This document shows positions 1 through 8,115 of a DNA stretch of 64,000 nucleotides, piece after piece (the stretch's first letter is position 1; every line of letters starts with the position of its first letter). The notes below the pieces were generated by a model, which was not told the origin of the DNA, did not search any database, and saw only the letters and a program-made list of their open reading frames with translations. The translations under genes and the position numbers were made by a program. This DNA is from Multivorans sp965232105 (GTDB lineage: Bacteria > Acidobacteriota > Thermoanaerobaculia > Multivoradales > Multivoraceae). The DNA lies in NCBI GenBank assembly GCA_965232105.1, contig OZ246956.1, positions 1,302,001 through 1,366,000 of the forward strand, in the 5' to 3' direction.

Positions 1-3
1 GCG

Positions 4-30
4 GCAGCCGGCCAGAGGCCGGCGTACCCA
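4..30 (+). repeat. REP-like palindromic repeat, copy 1
   Basis: GCCGGCC and GGCCGGC arms are separated by a short AGA loop and followed by G(C/T)ACCCAG. The same core recurs at 8169, 28568, 32695, 34036 and 57395-57465. There is no T-tract, so it is not a classical terminator. The downstream sequence CAGCTTGCGCCGCG recurs at 58795, just after the esterase gene. Confidence 0.6.
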
Positions 31-55
31 GCTTGCGCCGCGCTACGATTCCGGG

Positions 56-442
56 ATGATTCCCTGGAACAACCTGAAGTCGACTCTCGAACAGGACCCC
101 GAGTTCCGGTACACGATCCGGCACTGGACGGCGAGCTTGCGGCTGAGCGTGGGTGACCGCCACCATTCAATCCGCTTCGAGGACGGTGCCGTGGCGGCGG
201 TCGAGCCGTGCGCGGCGGACACGGCGGCCGACGTCTTCCTGGCCGGGCCGGAGGAGGAGTGGCGCGAACTGCTGCGCAAGGTGCCGCGGCCCTTCTACCA
301 GGACCCGTTCTTCGCCAGCGTGCATCACGGCATCGAGATGAACCGCGATCAGCTCGCGTACGCCGCGTACTACCCGGCGCTGCGGCGGCTGGTCGGGGTG
401 ATGCGCGAGATCGCCAACCCAACCGAGGGAGCTTCCGCATGA
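56..442 (+). CDS. Small SCP2-like hypothetical protein
   Basis: A 128-residue soluble protein with no signal peptide or membrane segment. The N-terminus resembles the strand pattern of SCP2-type lipid-binding proteins (a Val-Gly-Asp-Arg stretch, then an FEDG turn near residues 40-45), followed by a helix with WRELLRKVPRP. That resemblance is weak. Its stop overlaps the start of the next gene as ATGA, and the gene after that starts on the stop of the second, so the three are probably one transcript ending in an alpha/beta hydrolase. A role in handling a hydrophobic substrate for the hydrolase is inference. Confidence 0.6.
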   Translation: MIPWNNLKSTLEQDPEFRYTIRHWTASLRLSVGDRHHSIRFEDGAVAAVEPCAADTAADVFLAGPEEEWRELLRKVPRPFYQDPFFASVHHGIEMNRDQLAYAAYYPALRRLVGVMREIANPTEGASA

Positions 443-783
443 ACGCGTTTCGCCTGCTGCTCGGCCTCATCTTCGGCGTGATCGTCGTCTACACGGTACT
501 CGTCGCGATGGAACACGGCCTGGGCCTGTTCGCCGTCTTCTTCGGCGACATCGCCCAGGCTGGGTGGCCCGGCCAGTTCAACCTGGACTTCATGGGCATG
601 CTGATCCTCTCCGGGTTCTGGATGGCCTGGCGCAACCACTTCACGCCGGGCGGGCTCGTGCTCGGCGTGGGGGGCGTCCTCCTCGGCGCGCCGATCCTCA
701 CGCTCTACCTGTTCATTCTGAGCCAGCAGACGAACGGCGACGTGAAGCGGATGCTCCTCGGCGACCAGCGGGCGGCGGCCTGA
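439..783 (+). CDS. Small integral membrane protein
   Basis: A 114-residue protein starting MNAFRLLLG. The start is chosen because its ATG overlaps the previous stop (ATGA). It has three probable membrane helices: residues about 3-30, 46-63 and 70-95, the last with a Gly-rich LGVGGVLLG stretch. The C-terminal tail is short and basic-polar. Its TGA overlaps the ATG of the hydrolase gene by one base (TGATG), so translation is likely coupled. The function is not recognised. It belongs to a class of small hydrophobic proteins found beside hydrolases in metagenomic Acidobacteria-like genomes, but I cannot name a family. Confidence 0.65.
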   Translation: MNAFRLLLGLIFGVIVVYTVLVAMEHGLGLFAVFFGDIAQAGWPGQFNLDFMGMLILSGFWMAWRNHFTPGGLVLGVGGVLLGAPILTLYLFILSQQTNGDVKRMLLGDQRAAA

Positions 784-1685
784 TGCCGACGTTTGCGCGG
801 CGCGTCGGCCGCTACCTGGACCTCGACGTCCAGGGCGTCTCCTACGAGGTCTACTTCGAGTCGGCGGGGAACCCGGACGGCATTCCGCTGGTGCTCCAGC
901 ACACCGCCGGTTCCGACGGCCGCCAGTGGCGCCACCAGTTAGAGGACGAGCGAATCGGGCGGCACTTCCACCTGCTGGCCTACGACCTGCCCTACCATGC
1001 CAAATCCGTTCCGCCGGCGGGTGTCGAGTGGTGGAAGCAGGAGTACAAGCTGACGAAAAGCTTCCTGCTCGACTTCGTCGCCGCCTTCGTGGGCGAGCTC
1101 CAGCTCGAAGACCCCGTCTACATGGGCAGCTCGATCGGCGGCCACCTGGCACTCGACCTCGCCCTGCACCGGCCGGGCCTGTTCCAGGCCGTCATCGGGC
1201 TGGAGGCGGCGATCAAGTCGGATCCGGGCAACATCGACCTGCTCGACCACCCCGAGATCAACAACGGCTACAAGGGCGACCTGATGATCGGGATCACCTC
1301 GCCCAAGGCGCCCGAGGCGTATCGCCGCGAAGTCGGCTGGTGCTACAGCCAGGGCGCCCCGCGGGTGTTCCGGGGCGACCTCTTCTACTGGGGCACCGAC
1401 CACGACCTGGGCGACAGGGCCTCCGAGATCGACACTTCGCAGACTCGGGTGTTCCTGCTGACCGGCGAGTACGACGCCGCGACGACGCCCGAGATGTCCA
1501 GGGAAGTGGCGGGCCAGATCAAGGGCGCGACGTACCGGACGATGAAGGGCCTGGGCCATTTCCCGATGTCCGAGGACCCGGAGCGGTTCTACGGCTACAT
1601 CGAGCCGGTGCTGGCGGAGATCGTGGGCGATCAGACGCGTTTGGGGTCGCCGGACTTTTCGCCGTCTGACGCGGCGGGAGGCTAG
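783..1685 (+). CDS. Alpha/beta-fold hydrolase
   Basis: About 300 residues from MPTFARRVGRYLD. It has the alpha/beta-hydrolase signature: an HTAGSDGRQW oxyanion region after the second strand, the nucleophile elbow MGSSIGGH (G-x-S-x-G), an acid in LLTGEYDAATTP and the catalytic His in GLGHFPMSEDP. Substrate is unknown; the group includes esterases, lactonases and meta-cleavage-product hydrolases. It is the last gene of a three-gene overlapping operon. A degraded copy of its central part (LHRPGL to GITS) is found at about 13.6 kb inside the defence island, so this gene was involved in a local duplication. Confidence 0.85.
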   Translation: MPTFARRVGRYLDLDVQGVSYEVYFESAGNPDGIPLVLQHTAGSDGRQWRHQLEDERIGRHFHLLAYDLPYHAKSVPPAGVEWWKQEYKLTKSFLLDFVAAFVGELQLEDPVYMGSSIGGHLALDLALHRPGLFQAVIGLEAAIKSDPGNIDLLDHPEINNGYKGDLMIGITSPKAPEAYRREVGWCYSQGAPRVFRGDLFYWGTDHDLGDRASEIDTSQTRVFLLTGEYDAATTPEMSREVAGQIKGATYRTMKGLGHFPMSEDPERFYGYIEPVLAEIVGDQTRLGSPDFSPSDAAGG

Positions 1686-1690
1686 CGGTC

Positions 1691-2125
1691 ATGCCGGCCA
1701 TGTCCCAGCCCGAGATCGACGAGTTCCTGCGGGAAACGCGAATCGGCGTCCTCTGCACGAACGATCTCGACGGATCGCCGAACGGCGTGCCCGTCTGGTT
1801 CGAGTGGGACGGTGAGCGCATCCGGATGTTCAGCCTCGTCTCGCACAAGATGACCCGGCTCGAGAACGATCCCAGGGCGTCGCTTCTGGTAGCCCGGGAA
1901 GTCGGCGAACCGGAGGCGTGGGTGGCCGTCGACGGTGTCGTGGCGATCACCGAGGAGGAGGGCGTCGTGCTGCTCATGGACCGGCTCGCCGCCCGCTACT
2001 GGGATGACGAGGATCCGGCGGTTGCCAAGGCGCACGCGGAGACGCTCGAGTTGTGGCGCCGAGCGGCGGCGGACCTGCGAGTGCTCACCATCGAGCCCGA
2101 GAAGATCAGGAGCTACCGCGCCTGA
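1691..2125 (+). CDS. Pyridoxamine 5'-phosphate oxidase-like FMN-binding protein
   Basis: 144 residues from MPAMSQPEI. It shows the split-barrel PPOX pattern: FLRETRIGVLCTND at the start, GSPNGVPVWFEWDG for the first strands, KMTRLENDPRASLLV as the FMN-phosphate-side helix and strand, and WVAVDGVV. The family (PPOX class, F420/FMN-binding) reduces small cofactors or dyes; the substrate is not predictable here. It starts five bases after the hydrolase stop, so it may be the fourth gene of that operon. The usual family length is 130-150 residues, so it appears intact. Confidence 0.85.
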   Translation: MPAMSQPEIDEFLRETRIGVLCTNDLDGSPNGVPVWFEWDGERIRMFSLVSHKMTRLENDPRASLLVAREVGEPEAWVAVDGVVAITEEEGVVLLMDRLAARYWDDEDPAVAKAHAETLELWRRAAADLRVLTIEPEKIRSYRA

Positions 2126-2158
2126 ATCGAGTGCCTCGTTTCTCGACCCGGCACTGAT

Positions 2159-2455
2159 TCAGGCGGTCGGCTGCGGTTGGTACCGGGCGATGTGGATTCG
2201 GTCCTCACGCTTGCGTGCTTCCGCTAGATCGTAGGTCCCCTGCCGCCGCAGCCAGAACTCGGCATTGGACCAGCCAGCCTTCTCCAGCCGAATAGCCATT
2301 TCCGGCGAGATCGCCGCATGGCCGTTCAAGACCCGCGACAGCGTGTGACGGGCGACGCCCAACACCTTGGCTGCATCGGTCACGTTCAGGCCGAGCGGTT
2401 CCAGGCAGTTCTCACGGATGCTGTGGCCGGGATGGGGAGGGTTGATCATCGTCAT
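2159..2455 (-). CDS. higA: HigA-family antitoxin (orphan, XRE-type HTH)
   Basis: 98 residues from MTMINPPHPG, chosen over an upstream in-frame ATG because a GGAGA Shine-Dalgarno lies 9 bases upstream. It has the HigA signature: HPGHSIRENCLEPLGL, an HTH (VTDAAKVLGVARHTLSRVLNG) and the ISPEMAIRLEKAGWSNAEFWLRRQ helix. HigA neutralises the mRNA interferase HigB and represses its own operon. In this family the toxin gene lies upstream. Here that slot holds only a 21-codon remnant, so the antitoxin is orphaned and can now act only as a repressor or as an anti-toxin for HigB elsewhere. Confidence 0.9.
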   Translation of the reverse strand: MTMINPPHPGHSIRENCLEPLGLNVTDAAKVLGVARHTLSRVLNGHAAISPEMAIRLEKAGWSNAEFWLRRQGTYDLAEARKREDRIHIARYQPQPTA

Positions 2456-2471
2456 GTTGCTGTCTCCAGTC

Positions 2472-2537
2472 CTAGTGGTAGTCGACCAAGTCGACATCGA
2501 AACGCTTGAGACCGCGATGGCGAAACCCTCGAATCAC
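2472..2537 (-). pseudogene. HigB toxin remnant with large internal deletion
   Basis: Reading from GTG at 2537 gives VIRGFRHRGLKRF followed directly by DVDLVDYH and a stop. HigB toxins normally begin with an IRSFRHKGLKRF-like stretch and end in a DVDYVDYH-like stretch, about 92 residues in total. The reading frame is kept, but about 70 central residues, including the whole RNase active site, are gone. It lies directly upstream of higA, exactly where higB belongs, and just after the operator. The product would be a non-toxic 21-residue peptide or nothing. Confidence 0.75.
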
Positions 2538-2543
2538 GAGTCA

Positions 2544-2564
2544 GTGTACCGCATGCCGGTACAC
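2544..2564. promoter_or_regulatory. Candidate HigA operator, inverted repeat
   Basis: A perfect 8-bp inverted repeat, GTGTACCG and CGGTACAC, with a 5-bp spacer. It sits 7 bases upstream of the higB remnant start. GTAC-rich palindromes at this place are typical of autoregulated HigBA operons. HigA binding is inferred from position and symmetry. Confidence 0.65.
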
Positions 2565-2665
2565 GCGGGGTCGTGTCGGAGCGCGAGCCGCATCGCGGCT
2601 ATACTCCGCCCGCGCCGAAATCCAGCACCGGGGAGCCGGGCACGCGAGACGCGGGACGCGGGCCG

Positions 2666-3553
2666 GTGGAGGGAGTCACTCTGAGTCAGCTCCTGCAGGT
2701 TCTCGTCAATGGTCTGGCCGTCGGCTGTATCTACGGCCTGATCGCTCTCGGCTTCGTCCTCGTCTACAAGGCGACCGAGATGGTGAACTTCGCCCAGGGC
2801 GATCTCATGATGCTGGGCGCCTTCGTCGCGGTGACCCTGATCGGCGATGTCGGTCTGCCCTGGGTGCTGGGGCTGTTCATGTCGGTCCTGGCGCTGGCGG
2901 TCTTCGGCTATCTGCTCGACGCCTTCGTGCTCCGCCGCGTTCTGGGCGAACCGCAGTTCGCCATCGTGATGCTGACGATCGGGCTGGGCTTCATCTTCCG
3001 CGCCGTAGCGGGACTGGTGTGGGGCTACGACCCGCGGAGCTTTCCCACTCCGTACACCGGCAAGTCGCTGCGTGTCGGCGAAGTCGTCGTGAGCTACGAG
3101 AACCTCACGATTCTGCTGGGCACCCTCGTCCTCTGCGTCGTGCTGTTCCTCTTCTTCCGTCACACGCGGCTGGGCATCGGCATGCAGGCCACGTCGCAGA
3201 ACCAGCTCGCGGCCTACTACGTCGGCATCCCGGTCAAGCGGGTCTTCTCTCTGGTGTGGGCGATCTCCGCCGGAGTCGCCGCCGTCGCCGGGATCCTTCT
3301 GGCGCCCGTCTCGCTCGTCCAGCCCGGGATGGGATTCATCGGGATCAAGGCCTTCGCTGCCGCGGTGATCGGCGGCTTCGGCTCGATCCCCGGCGCGCTG
3401 CTCGGCGGTTGGATCATCGGCGTCTCCGAGCAGTTCGCGGGGGTCTACCTGCCCGCCGGTTTCCAGGAGATGGCCGCCTACGGCATTCTCATTCTGGCCT
3501 TGATCCTGCGGCCCGAAGGCCTGTTCGCACAGATTCAGCGAAAGAAAGTCTGA
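2666..3553 (+). CDS. livH: Branched-chain amino acid-type ABC transporter permease LivH
   Basis: The best start is GTG at 2666 (VEGVTLSQLLQVL); a CTG at 2681 preceded by GGAGGG is an alternative, and the long upstream in-frame extension is not conserved-looking. It has about eight membrane helices, with the LivH signatures LVNGLAVGCIYGLIALGFVLVYK, MVNFAQGDLMMLGA, and the GGFGSIPGALLGG EAA-like loop near the C-terminus. It forms the membrane channel with LivM for uptake of branched-chain amino acids or of other small organic acids. First gene of a livHMGF-acyl-CoA synthetase-livK operon. Confidence 0.92.
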   Translation: MEGVTLSQLLQVLVNGLAVGCIYGLIALGFVLVYKATEMVNFAQGDLMMLGAFVAVTLIGDVGLPWVLGLFMSVLALAVFGYLLDAFVLRRVLGEPQFAIVMLTIGLGFIFRAVAGLVWGYDPRSFPTPYTGKSLRVGEVVVSYENLTILLGTLVLCVVLFLFFRHTRLGIGMQATSQNQLAAYYVGIPVKRVFSLVWAISAGVAAVAGILLAPVSLVQPGMGFIGIKAFAAAVIGGFGSIPGALLGGWIIGVSEQFAGVYLPAGFQEMAAYGILILALILRPEGLFAQIQRKKV

Positions 3554-3571
3554 CGGCCGGCGAGCAAAAGA

Positions 3572-4648
3572 ATGCGGTTCCTCTTCAAGACCCACTACAA
3601 CCAGGACATCGACCACCTCAAGCACGGTGGCGACCGGTTCTGGTACGGCCTGCTCCTCGTGCTGGTCGCCTCGGCGCCGGCGGCCCTCGGCACCTTCTAT
3701 CTGGGCGAACTCAACCTGGTGATGATCTACGCCATCGCCGGCGTCGGTCTGATGCTGCTCGTGGGCTACACCGGCCAGGTGAGCCTGGGCCACGCGGCGT
3801 TTCTGGCGATCGGCGCCTATACCCACTCGCTCCTTCTGGGCGCCGGTCTTCCGTTCCTCCTCTCGATCGCCGCGGCGGTCCTGGTCGCGGCGCTCGTCGG
3901 CGCCGGCGTGGGGTGGATCGCCCTCCGGATGACGGGCATCTATCTCGCCATCGCCACCCTGGCCTTCGCCATGCTCACCGAGCAGACGATCTCGCGCGCC
4001 GAGTGGCTCACCGGGGGCTTTCGCGGCCTCGCCGTTCCGCAGGCGAGCCTCTTCGGGATACCGCTCACGCAAGGCTGGCAGCACTACTACGTGACGCTCG
4101 CGCTCCTCGTCGTGACGCTCCTCGCGGCGCTCAACATCCTGCGGTCCTCGACGGGAAGAGCGTTGGTCGCCATCCGTGATTCGGAGATCTCGGCAGAGAG
4201 CGTCGGCATCAACGTGGCCGTCTACAAGACCCTCGCTTTCGCTCTCAGCGCCGGCATCACCGGCCTCGCCGGTGCTCTCTTCGCGCATCGCCTCGGCTAC
4301 CTCTCGCCCGACGCCTTCACGTTCCTCATCTCGCTGCAACTCCTCCTGATGGTGGTGGTTGGCGGGGTCGGCTCGATGCGGGGCGTCATCTTCGGCGCGC
4401 TCTTCATCGGCTTCCTGCCTCAGCTCCTCGCCATCGCCCGCGACACGCTGCCGGCGCAGATCGCTCAGGCTCCCGGCCTCGAGCCGGGCATCTTCGGCCT
4501 CATCCTGGTGCTGGTGATCCTCTTCGAGCCCCAGGGCATTTTCGGCCGCTGGCTCAAGATCAAGAGCTACTTCCAGATGTTCCCGCTCTATCGACGGGCG
4601 ACGCACCGGCGCCAGAAGACCTACCTGCGCACGGAGCGACTGAGGTGA
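3572..4648 (+). CDS. livM: Branched-chain amino acid-type ABC transporter permease LivM
   Basis: 358 residues starting MRFLFKTHYNQ, with a 30-residue hydrophilic N-terminus before the first helix. LivM signatures are present: LMLLVGYTGQVSLGHAAFLAIGAY, the periplasmic/EAA loop GGVGSMRGVIFGA, and RDSEISAESVGINVAVYKT. It pairs with LivH. Its TGA overlaps the GTG of livG (GTGA), showing translational coupling. The basic C-terminal tail (RRATHRRQKT) is cytoplasmic. Confidence 0.92.
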   Translation: MRFLFKTHYNQDIDHLKHGGDRFWYGLLLVLVASAPAALGTFYLGELNLVMIYAIAGVGLMLLVGYTGQVSLGHAAFLAIGAYTHSLLLGAGLPFLLSIAAAVLVAALVGAGVGWIALRMTGIYLAIATLAFAMLTEQTISRAEWLTGGFRGLAVPQASLFGIPLTQGWQHYYVTLALLVVTLLAALNILRSSTGRALVAIRDSEISAESVGINVAVYKTLAFALSAGITGLAGALFAHRLGYLSPDAFTFLISLQLLLMVVVGGVGSMRGVIFGALFIGFLPQLLAIARDTLPAQIAQAPGLEPGIFGLILVLVILFEPQGIFGRWLKIKSYFQMFPLYRRATHRRQKTYLRTERLR

Positions 4649-5406
4649 GCTACCTCGTCGTCGAGGACCTGTCGATCAGCTTCGGGGGCATTCGTGCCGT
4701 CGACGACGTGAGCTTCGACGTCGAGGAGGGCGAGGTGTTCGCCATCATCGGACCGAACGGCGCCGGGAAGACGACGCTCTTCAACCTGGTGAGCGGCATC
4801 TATTTCCCCGACGGCGGGAGCGTTCGGTTCGCGGGCCGCGACATCACCTCGCTGCCGGCACATCGCATCGCACCGCTCGGCCTCGCGCGCACCTTCCAGA
4901 ACATCGAGCTGTTCGAGCACGCCACCGTTCTGCAGAACCTCCTCATCGGCCGTCATGTCCACCGGCGCTCGACGGCGCTGTCCCATCTCCTGTTCCTCCC
5001 CGCGGTGAGGCGAGAGGAGCTCGAGCACCGGCGCCGCGTGGAAGACGTGATCGACCTCCTCGAGCTCGCCCACTACCGCGAGCAGACGATCGCGAACCTG
5101 CCCTACGGGGTGCGCAAGGTCGTGGAGGTGGGCCGCGCGCTCTGCCTGGAGCCGAAGCTGCTGCTCCTCGACGAGCCGACCTCCGGGCTGAACCCCGAGG
5201 AGAGCGAGGACATGGGATTCTGGATCGAAGACATCAACCGCGACCTCGGCGTCACGGTCGTCATGGTGGCGCACGACATGGGTCTCGTGAGCCGGGTGCC
5301 GGGGCGGGTGCTCGCCCTCAACGAAGGTCGGGTGATCGCGGAGGGCAGCCCTGCGGAGGTGCAGAAGAACCCCGCCGTCGTCGACGCCTACCTGGGAGCG
5401 GACTGA
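4645..5406 (+). CDS. livG: ABC transporter ATP-binding protein LivG
   Basis: 253 residues with a GTG start overlapping the livM stop. Walker A GPNGAGKTT near residues 32-40, Q-loop ARTFQNIELF, a divergent signature segment LPYGVRKVVEVGRAL in place of LSGGQ (usual for LivG-like subunits of this clade), Walker B LLLLDEPTSGLNPEE and the switch His in VAHDMGLV. It powers the LivHM channel. Eight bases separate it from livF. Confidence 0.92.
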   Translation: MSYLVVEDLSISFGGIRAVDDVSFDVEEGEVFAIIGPNGAGKTTLFNLVSGIYFPDGGSVRFAGRDITSLPAHRIAPLGLARTFQNIELFEHATVLQNLLIGRHVHRRSTALSHLLFLPAVRREELEHRRRVEDVIDLLELAHYREQTIANLPYGVRKVVEVGRALCLEPKLLLLDEPTSGLNPEESEDMGFWIEDINRDLGVTVVMVAHDMGLVSRVPGRVLALNEGRVIAEGSPAEVQKNPAVVDAYLGAD

Positions 5407-5413
5407 GACCGGC

Positions 5414-6217
5414 ATGGTGGAACCGCAGACTCACGAAGAGCCCGCCGCGGAGGTGCTGCTCGAGCTCAGGAACGTCGAGACCTACTACGGTCCGATCATG
5501 GCGATCCGCGGCGTCAGCCTCGTGGTGCCCGAAGGCCGAATCGTCGCCGTCCTGGGCGCCAACGGCGCGGGCAAGACGACCATCCTCCGTACGATCTCCG
5601 GCGTGATGGATCCCCAGAAGGGCGAGATTCTGTTCGCCGGCGAGGACATAGCACGTCGCGATCCCGACGCCGTCATGCGCCTCGGCCTGAGCCACGTGCC
5701 GGAGGGCCGGGAGGTCTTTCCCTTCCTCCCGGTGAGCGAGAACCTGCGAATGGGCGCCTTCAGTCGCCGCGACCGCGCCCGCATCGCCGACGACCTCGAG
5801 CGCGTCTACGACTACTTCCCGGCGCTCGCCGATCGGGGCTCGCAACCGGCGAGCCAGCTCTCCGGCGGCGAGCAGCAGATGCTCGCCATCGGACGTGCGT
5901 TGATGGCGCATCCGAGGATGCTGCTGCTCGACGAGCCGTCGCTCGGGCTGTCTCCGATCCTGGTCCACCAGATCTTCGAGATCATCAACCGGATCAACGA
6001 GGAGCAGGGCATGACGATCCTCGTCGTCGAGCAGAACGCCCACGTCGCGCTGCGACACTCGCACTACGGCTACGTGCTCGAGAACGGAAGGGTGGTCATG
6101 GACGACACGTGCGAGAAGCTCGAGAGCTCGCCGGACATCCAGGAGTTCTATCTCGGCATGAAGGACCAGATGCCGAGGGGGGTCCGCCGGTGGAAGAAGC
6201 GCAAGACCTGGAGGTGA
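5414..6217 (+). CDS. livF: ABC transporter ATP-binding protein LivF
   Basis: 267 residues. Walker A GANGAGKTT, Q-loop SHVPEGREVFPFLPVSENL (typical of LivF), the signature LSGGEQQMLAIGRAL, Walker B MLLLDEPSLGLSP and the switch His-neighbour VVEQNAHVAL. The C-terminus is extended by a basic tail (RRWKKRKTWR). The stop lies two bases before the ATG of the acyl-CoA synthetase, linking substrate import with activation. Confidence 0.92.
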   Translation: MVEPQTHEEPAAEVLLELRNVETYYGPIMAIRGVSLVVPEGRIVAVLGANGAGKTTILRTISGVMDPQKGEILFAGEDIARRDPDAVMRLGLSHVPEGREVFPFLPVSENLRMGAFSRRDRARIADDLERVYDYFPALADRGSQPASQLSGGEQQMLAIGRALMAHPRMLLLDEPSLGLSPILVHQIFEIINRINEEQGMTILVVEQNAHVALRHSHYGYVLENGRVVMDDTCEKLESSPDIQEFYLGMKDQMPRGVRRWKKRKTWR

Positions 6218-6219
6218 GC

Positions 6220-8115
6220 ATGGGCGGCCTCGAATCGAATCCCGACCTCCTGCGTGAGACGCGCACGGCCGACGACGGCCGCGAGCTCGAGCTCTGGCGC
6301 GACACGAGCTTCGCCGGCACCGTACCGACGATGTTCTGGAGCCGCGTCGAGAAGTACGGCGACCGCATCGCGATGCGGGAGAAGGACTTCGGCATCTGGC
6401 AGGACGTCTCCTGGCGCACGTTCGGCGAGAAGGCCCGCCATACGGGGCTGGCACTGCGGTCGCTCGGCTTCGGCAAGGGCGACGTCGCCTGCATCCTCTC
6501 CAACACGATCATCGAGTGGATGTTCGCCGACATGGGGGTGCTCGGCGTCGGCGGCGTGTGCGCGGGGATCTACCCGACGGATGCGGCCGAGCAGGTGGAC
6601 TACCTGGTCAACGACTCGAGCTGCAAGGTGATGTTCGTCGAAGACGAGGAGCAGCTCGACAAGGTGCTCGAGGTGCGCGAAAAGTGCTCCACGCTCGAGC
6701 AGATCGTCATCTTCGACATGGAGGGCTTGCGGGACTTCGAAGATCCGCAGGCCATGAGCTACGACGACCTGCTCGCGCTCGGACGCGAACAGGACGAGCT
6801 CCACCCCGAGGCCTGGGCCGAGTGCCTCGAGCTGGCGAAACCCGAGGACCTCGCGATCCTCGTCTACACCTCCGGCACCACCGGGCCTCCGAAGGGGGCG
6901 ATGATCAGCCACCACAACCTCGTGTTCCAGTGCGTCAACGCCCCGCACGTCCTTTCGCAGGGCGAGGACGACGAGCGCATGGCCTTCCTGCCGCTGTGCC
7001 ACATCGCCGAGCGGATCTTCGTCTACGGCTCCCTCTACACCGGCACGAAGCTCAACTTCGTCGAGAATCCGGAAACGGTGCCGGAGAACGCTCGGGAGAT
7101 CCAGCCGACACTGTTCTTCTCGGTGCCGCGCGTGTGGGAGAAGTTCTACTCGGCCATCAGCATCGCCCTTTCCGACGCCACCTTCCTGCAGCGATGGGCG
7201 TATGGAAAGGCGATAGGGATCGGGTTCAAACGAGCGGACAAACGCCTCGAGGGCGAAAAGCCCGGGGCGGTCCTGGAGCTCGCCTACCGCGTCGGCGATG
7301 CGCTCGTGCTGCGCAACATTCGCAAGTCCCTGGGCCTCGACCGCTGTCGCTGGATCGGCACCGGGGCCGCGCCGATCTCACCCGATCTGATCCGCTGGTA
7401 TCTCGCACTCGGCATCGACATGGTGGAGGGCTACGGCCAGACCGAGAACACCGGCATCGCCTCCATGCTTCGGCCGGGCGACATCAAGCCCGGCACGGTC
7501 GGCCGCGCGGTTCCCTACGGCGAAGTCAGGATCTCCGAGGAGGGCGAGATCCTGATCCGCGGGGAGTTCGTCTTCATGGGTTACCTCAACCAGCCGGAGA
7601 AGACGGCCGAGACGATTCGTGACGGGTGGCTCCACACCGGCGACGTCGGCGAGATCGACGACGAGGGCTTCCTCAAGATCACCGACCGCATGAAGGACAT
7701 CATCATCACGGCCGGTGGCAAGAACATCACTCCGAGCGAGATCGAGAACCAGCTCAAGTTCTCGCCCTACATTGCCGACGCGGTGGTGATCGGCGACAAG
7801 CGCAAGTACCTGACCTGTCTCGTGATGATCGACCACGACAATGTCGTCAAGTACGCTCAGGATCATCACGTGCCCTTCACCAACTACCAGAGTCTGTGCG
7901 CCGCGGAGAAGATCGTCGAGCTGATCCAGGCTCAGGTGGAGGCCGTCAACGCGAAGTTCGCGCGCGTCGAACAGGTGAAGACGTTCCGCCTCATCGACCA
8001 GGAGCTGACCCCCGAGGACGACGAGCTCACGCCGACGATGAAGCTCAAGCGCAAGTTCGTGAGCGAGAAGTACCGCCCCCTGATTGATTCGATGTACGGA
8101 GGACAGCAGGCATGA
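6220..8115 (+). CDS. Long-chain-type acyl-CoA synthetase (AMP-binding)
   Basis: 631 residues from MGGLESNPDLLRE, taken at the ATG just after the livF stop and preceded by GGAGG. It is an ANL-superfamily enzyme that makes an acyl-adenylate and then an acyl-CoA. Motifs: the P-loop YTSGTTGPPKGAM (about residue 210), GYGQTENTG (A5), HTGDVGEIDDEGFLKITDR (A8 hinge), and KNITPSEIEN. The chain belongs to the FadD/eukaryote-like ACSL group (FSVPRVWEKFY). Its place inside a liv operon suggests that the imported compound is a carboxylic acid activated to a CoA thioester rather than an amino acid; that is inference. Confidence 0.9.
   Translation: MGGLESNPDLLRETRTADDGRELELWRDTSFAGTVPTMFWSRVEKYGDRIAMREKDFGIWQDVSWRTFGEKARHTGLALRSLGFGKGDVACILSNTIIEWMFADMGVLGVGGVCAGIYPTDAAEQVDYLVNDSSCKVMFVEDEEQLDKVLEVREKCSTLEQIVIFDMEGLRDFEDPQAMSYDDLLALGREQDELHPEAWAECLELAKPEDLAILVYTSGTTGPPKGAMISHHNLVFQCVNAPHVLSQGEDDERMAFLPLCHIAERIFVYGSLYTGTKLNFVENPETVPENAREIQPTLFFSVPRVWEKFYSAISIALSDATFLQRWAYGKAIGIGFKRADKRLEGEKPGAVLELAYRVGDALVLRNIRKSLGLDRCRWIGTGAAPISPDLIRWYLALGIDMVEGYGQTENTGIASMLRPGDIKPGTVGRAVPYGEVRISEEGEILIRGEFVFMGYLNQPEKTAETIRDGWLHTGDVGEIDDEGFLKITDRMKDIIITAGGKNITPSEIENQLKFSPYIADAVVIGDKRKYLTCLVMIDHDNVVKYAQDHHVPFTNYQSLCAAEKIVELIQAQVEAVNAKFARVEQVKTFRLIDQELTPEDDELTPTMKLKRKFVSEKYRPLIDSMYGGQQA

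Noticed and set aside
2534..4606. A 690-codon open frame on the minus strand over livH and livM
   Set aside because: Its translation is low-complexity (rich in E, D, R, H), a high-GC shadow of the livHM genes on the plus strand, which have clear transporter motifs.
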